A stretch of 64,000 bases of DNA, taken from positions 28,896 to 92,895 of the IMG/VR virus record IMGVR_UViG_3300022188_000229. The stretch is one strand, 5' to 3'. The DNA is from a virus. How positions within the stretch are numbered: the stretch's first letter is position 1; each line of letters begins with the position of its first letter. Below the pieces are notes generated by a model. That model did no database searches and was not told where the DNA came from. It saw nothing but the letters and a program-made list of their open reading frames with translations. Below are positions 62,328 to 64,000 of this stretch, in pieces. The position numbers and the translations under genes are program-made.

Positions 62328-62517
62328 TTACCCCTTTAAAGAACCGAGGATTTTTATTATCTGATGAAGGGCACCTACTTTTATGATGTTTACCTGACAT
62401 AAGATGTACTCCATAGCGTTTACCACAATTAGTGCATATTTTATTAGACAGCTTTTTCCGCAACCTTGTGGGCATCTTACCAGTATTAGCAAATCTATGT
62501 ATATTATTTAGATTCAT
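62281..62517 (-). CDS. 78-aa zinc-ribbon-like protein
   Basis: 'KICTNCGKRYGVHLMSGKHH' and 'SRCPSSDN' give a CxxC ... H ... C metal site in a basic protein. The ATG at 62517 overlaps the end of the next gene upstream. DNA or RNA binding likely. Confidence 0.5.
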   Translation of the reverse strand: MNLNNIHRFANTGKMPTRLRKKLSNKICTNCGKRYGVHLMSGKHHKSRCPSSDNKNPRFFKGVNEADTLYKGRKLVLL

Positions 62518-62716
62518 TATTATCGGCCCGCATTGATACTGCATATAGTGCCGCATCTATCAATGTTTCAAGGTCATAAAGTTTGACTAAGGAGTCTAAT
62601 AGTGAGTATGAGTAATTTTCTCTGTCAGTCTCCATATTAGCGATACTAGGATCGAAGTCAAATTCCTTGATCATAGTTTCAGCTATTTTTAGTGTGTCTA
62701 TTTCTTTGATTGCCAT
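62504..62716 (-). CDS. 70-aa hypothetical protein
   Basis: Helical, with 'LLDSLVKLYDLETLIDAALY' in the centre, acidic. Behind AAGGAG. Not recognised. It lies just downstream of tRNA-Arg. Confidence 0.5.
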   Translation of the reverse strand: MAIKEIDTLKIAETMIKEFDFDPSIANMETDRENYSYSLLDSLVKLYDLETLIDAALYAVSMRADNNESK

Positions 62717-62729
62717 ATTGTACTCCTTG

Positions 62730-62804
62730 TACCCGTAGCTGGATTCGAACCAGCGACCCCAAACTTAGAAGGTTTGTGCTCTTATTCCGCTGAGCTATAC
62801 GGGT
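62730..62804 (-). tRNA. tRNA-Arg (UCU)
   Basis: Acceptor ACCCGTA/TACGGGT, anticodon stem CAAAC/GTTTG, loop CTTCTAA with anticodon UCU. It is a useful contrast to the CUA tRNA at 46658, where the loop is one base shifted. Confidence 0.9.
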
Positions 62805-62810
62805 ATGTTA

Positions 62811-63008
62811 TTATAAATTACCGGCTTTAGCCTCTTCAAGATTCTTAGCCATTCTCTTTAATATTCTTCTACCAAGTTCTTGCAGTACATCTAGTTTCAG
62901 CATGATTAGATCTTCTTCTTCTTTTGATCTGCACTTTGCCTTCTCCAGCATGATATCTTTTAAATATACCTCGATTTCATCAGTTATTACTGTAAATGAA
63001 TCTAACAT
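62811..63008 (-). CDS. 65-aa helical hypothetical protein
   Basis: Start at 63008 after GGGGG; the much longer frame runs through tRNA-Trp and is discarded. Almost fully helical and charged, likely coiled coil ('DIMLEKAKCRSKEEEDLIML'). Not recognised. Confidence 0.5.
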   Translation of the reverse strand: MLDSFTVITDEIEVYLKDIMLEKAKCRSKEEEDLIMLKLDVLQELGRRILKRMAKNLEEAKAGNL

Positions 63009-63057
63009 TTTGATTTCCCCCATTTTCAATATTCGCGGCCACGATGGTATGTGGAAG

Positions 63058-63134
63058 TGGCAGACCATAGAGGACTTGAACCTCTGACACCTGGGTTTGG
63101 AATCCAGTGCTCTACCAGACTGAGCTAATGATCT
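63058..63134 (-). tRNA. tRNA-Trp (CCA)
   Basis: Acceptor AGATCAT/ATGGTCT, discriminator G, CCA encoded, loop TTCCAAA with anticodon CCA. The 31-39 pair is A-C, as in the CUA tRNA, suggesting kinship of their anticodon arms. Confidence 0.88.
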
Positions 63135-63147
63135 GCATTGTGCAATT

Positions 63148-63294
63148 CTACACTCTTCCTGGAGTGTTTTCTTTTCTTCTTTTTCTTTCGTTTTCTCTTT
63201 TTTTATAATCCGTATCTTTGTATTCTTCACGCCTATTACCGCAACAACAAATTCTTGTAGGGCAACCGCATTCTTCACATTGTAACCAAGACAT
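63148..63294 (-). CDS. 48-aa Cys-rich, basic protein ending in TAG
   Basis: Strong AGGAGG before the ATG at 63294. 'CEECGCPTRICCCGNR' is followed by a Lys/Arg/Glu-rich tail. TAG stop; readthrough would add ten codons and enter the tRNA-Trp 5' end. Function unknown. Confidence 0.55.
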   Translation of the reverse strand: MSWLQCEECGCPTRICCCGNRREEYKDTDYKKRENERKRRKENTPGRV

Positions 63295-63313
63295 ATTAAC
63301 CTCCTAGTTCTTG

Positions 63314-63396
63314 TACCGACAGAAAGATTTGAACTTTCACGCCCAAAGGGCACTAGATCCTAAGTCTAGCGTGTCTACCAATTTCACCATGCCGGC
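63314..63396 (-). tRNA. tRNA-Leu (UAG)
   Basis: Class II tRNA, acceptor GCCGGCA/TGTCGGT, anticodon stem CTAGA/TCTAG, loop CTTAGGA with anticodon UAG, long variable arm. Confidence 0.9.
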
Positions 63397-63403
63397 TTTT
63401 GCA

Positions 63404-63631
63404 TTATTCAGGCATTGCTGCTTTAAAATGAAACAGATCGTCATGTTCCAATACCTGACAGAGGAATTTTGTTTTAAATCCATAATTGAATTTAGGACAA
63501 TTAGCCAAATCACGTTGGCCGGTAAATATACAATTTTTACACTTATTGGGATCATCTTTTTCAGTTAAAAATACTGTAGTTCCATTCAGTACCATGGGTA
63601 CAGTATATCCCGGCTGTATTTGTTTTTCCAT
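63404..63631 (-). CDS. 75-aa Cys-containing hypothetical protein
   Basis: 'NKCKNCIFTGQRDLANCPKF' and a later Cys form a likely zinc site of the type in short phage proteins. It abuts the next gene (63632) without a gap. Not recognised. Confidence 0.5.
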   Translation of the reverse strand: MEKQIQPGYTVPMVLNGTTVFLTEKDDPNKCKNCIFTGQRDLANCPKFNYGFKTKFLCQVLEHDDLFHFKAAMPE

Positions 63632-63871
63632 TTAAGATACCTCGTTATACCAATCCAATAATTCACCAACAGCCATGCCGGAAGCGACATCGGCTCCAAG
63701 CCTTGCGGCAGCCTTTATACGTAATTCTCCTTCCGTAAGGCCTTCCACAATCTCTATGGTGTCCCTGAGCGGAGCAGTTACTGTACGGAGTGTTTCTCCG
63801 ATTGGGTCATCAATTGTTCTAACTACCTTGTCACAGGCACCATCTACTATATCACTTAGAATACCAAACAT
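63632..63871 (-). CDS. 79-aa hypothetical protein
   Basis: Amphipathic helices with 'VRTIDDPIGETLRTVTAPLR', a pattern seen in small phage proteins of unknown role. The ATG follows AAAGGAAA. It lies downstream of tRNA-Asp in transcription order. Confidence 0.5.
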   Translation of the reverse strand: MFGILSDIVDGACDKVVRTIDDPIGETLRTVTAPLRDTIEIVEGLTEGELRIKAAARLGADVASGMAVGELLDWYNEVS

Positions 63872-63894
63872 AATTTTATTTCCTTTTATTTTTG

Positions 63895-63965
63895 CGGAGC
63901 TAGGGGGACTCGAACCCCCCTTGTCGGCTCGACAGGCCGATGCCTTCCCCGATGGCTATAGCTCC
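63895..63965 (-). tRNA. tRNA-Asp (GUC)
   Basis: Acceptor GGAGCTA/TAGCTCC, anticodon stem TCGGC/GCCGA, loop CTGTCGA with anticodon GUC. Confidence 0.9.
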
Positions 63966-64000
63966 AGGTTATATTTTAAATTCCTCTATATATATAATAT

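Noticed and set aside
62811-63353. 180-codon reading of the gene before tRNA-Leu
   Set aside because: The upper part reads through the tRNA-Trp gene and another small gene; the supported start is 63008.
1-64000. CRISPR array or insertion sequence
   Set aside because: No regularly spaced direct repeats and no transposase-like ORF were seen; the mobile genes present are an intein and HNH/GIY-YIG-type endonucleases.

Overview
The window is part of a large, AT-rich tailed-phage genome (Caudoviricetes-like). The signs are its own family A DNA polymerase, clamp loader, class II ribonucleotide reductase with an intein, dUTPase, dCMP deaminase, lysis and adhesin genes, a dense block of 23 tRNA genes, and many free-standing HNH endonucleases. 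Several proteins (PAS domains with CxxC inserts, a DUF5320-like peptide, short RRK-rich and Cys-rich proteins, a HesB-like selenoprotein) resemble families common in Desulfobacterota and related anaerobes, so such a host is a reasonable guess but not proven.

Layout. (1) 1-14.8 kb, + strand: replication and nucleotide metabolism (clamp loader, PolA, dUTPase, RNR, deoxynucleotidase, RNase HII, radical SAM protein, nucleotidyltransferase, WGR/ligase-like protein, dCMP deaminase). (2) 14.8-20.9 kb, +: signalling and stress (five-PAS protein, Hsp20, metallopeptidase, methyltransferase, CheY-like receiver). (3) 21-26.5 kb, +: virion-type proteins, uracil-DNA glycosylase and the first of three proteins sharing a 35-residue tail module. 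(4) 26.5-35 kb, +: YqeY, HhH-GPD glycosylase, ParB-like protein, nuclease-like proteins, Rad52-like annealing protein, Clp-type unfoldase, PgpH-like HD phosphodiesterase, Holliday-junction-resolvase-like protein. (5) 35-39.1 kb, +: selenoprotein, DUF350, lytic transglycosylase, two LamG adhesins. (6) 39.1-39.6 kb: convergent terminators. (7) 39.6-64 kb, - strand: small accessory genes interleaved with tRNAs, an alarmone hydrolase, a PAS-DHp protein, RtcB, NadM-Nudix, DnaQ-like exonuclease, HNH genes and about 0.9 kb of structured non-coding DNA.

The most unusual content is in RNA and decoding. Two adjacent tRNA genes (Ile-UAU and Gly-CCC) are each interrupted in the anticodon arm by a related 56-nt insert with a conserved two-helix fold. 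A third, circularly permuted copy of that fold lies just 5' of tRNA-Thr. The phage also encodes RtcB, the ligase that could rejoin such exons. A predicted amber-suppressor tRNA (CUA) lies directly downstream of a peptidyl-tRNA-hydrolase-like gene that has an in-frame TAG. A HesB/IscA-like gene has an in-frame TGA exactly where selenocysteine is expected. A 934-bp non-coding locus contains two copies of a sequence very like the 23S rRNA GTPase-associated centre.

One recurrent promoter (TTGACA, 16-17 bp, TATATT-like) is seen at nine places on both strands. Six short genes in the - strand accessory region are interrupted by single-base frame changes, mostly in homopolymers. None is apparent in the + strand core, so sequence errors or gene decay in the former should be kept in mind. 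All functional calls are from reading the sequence only.
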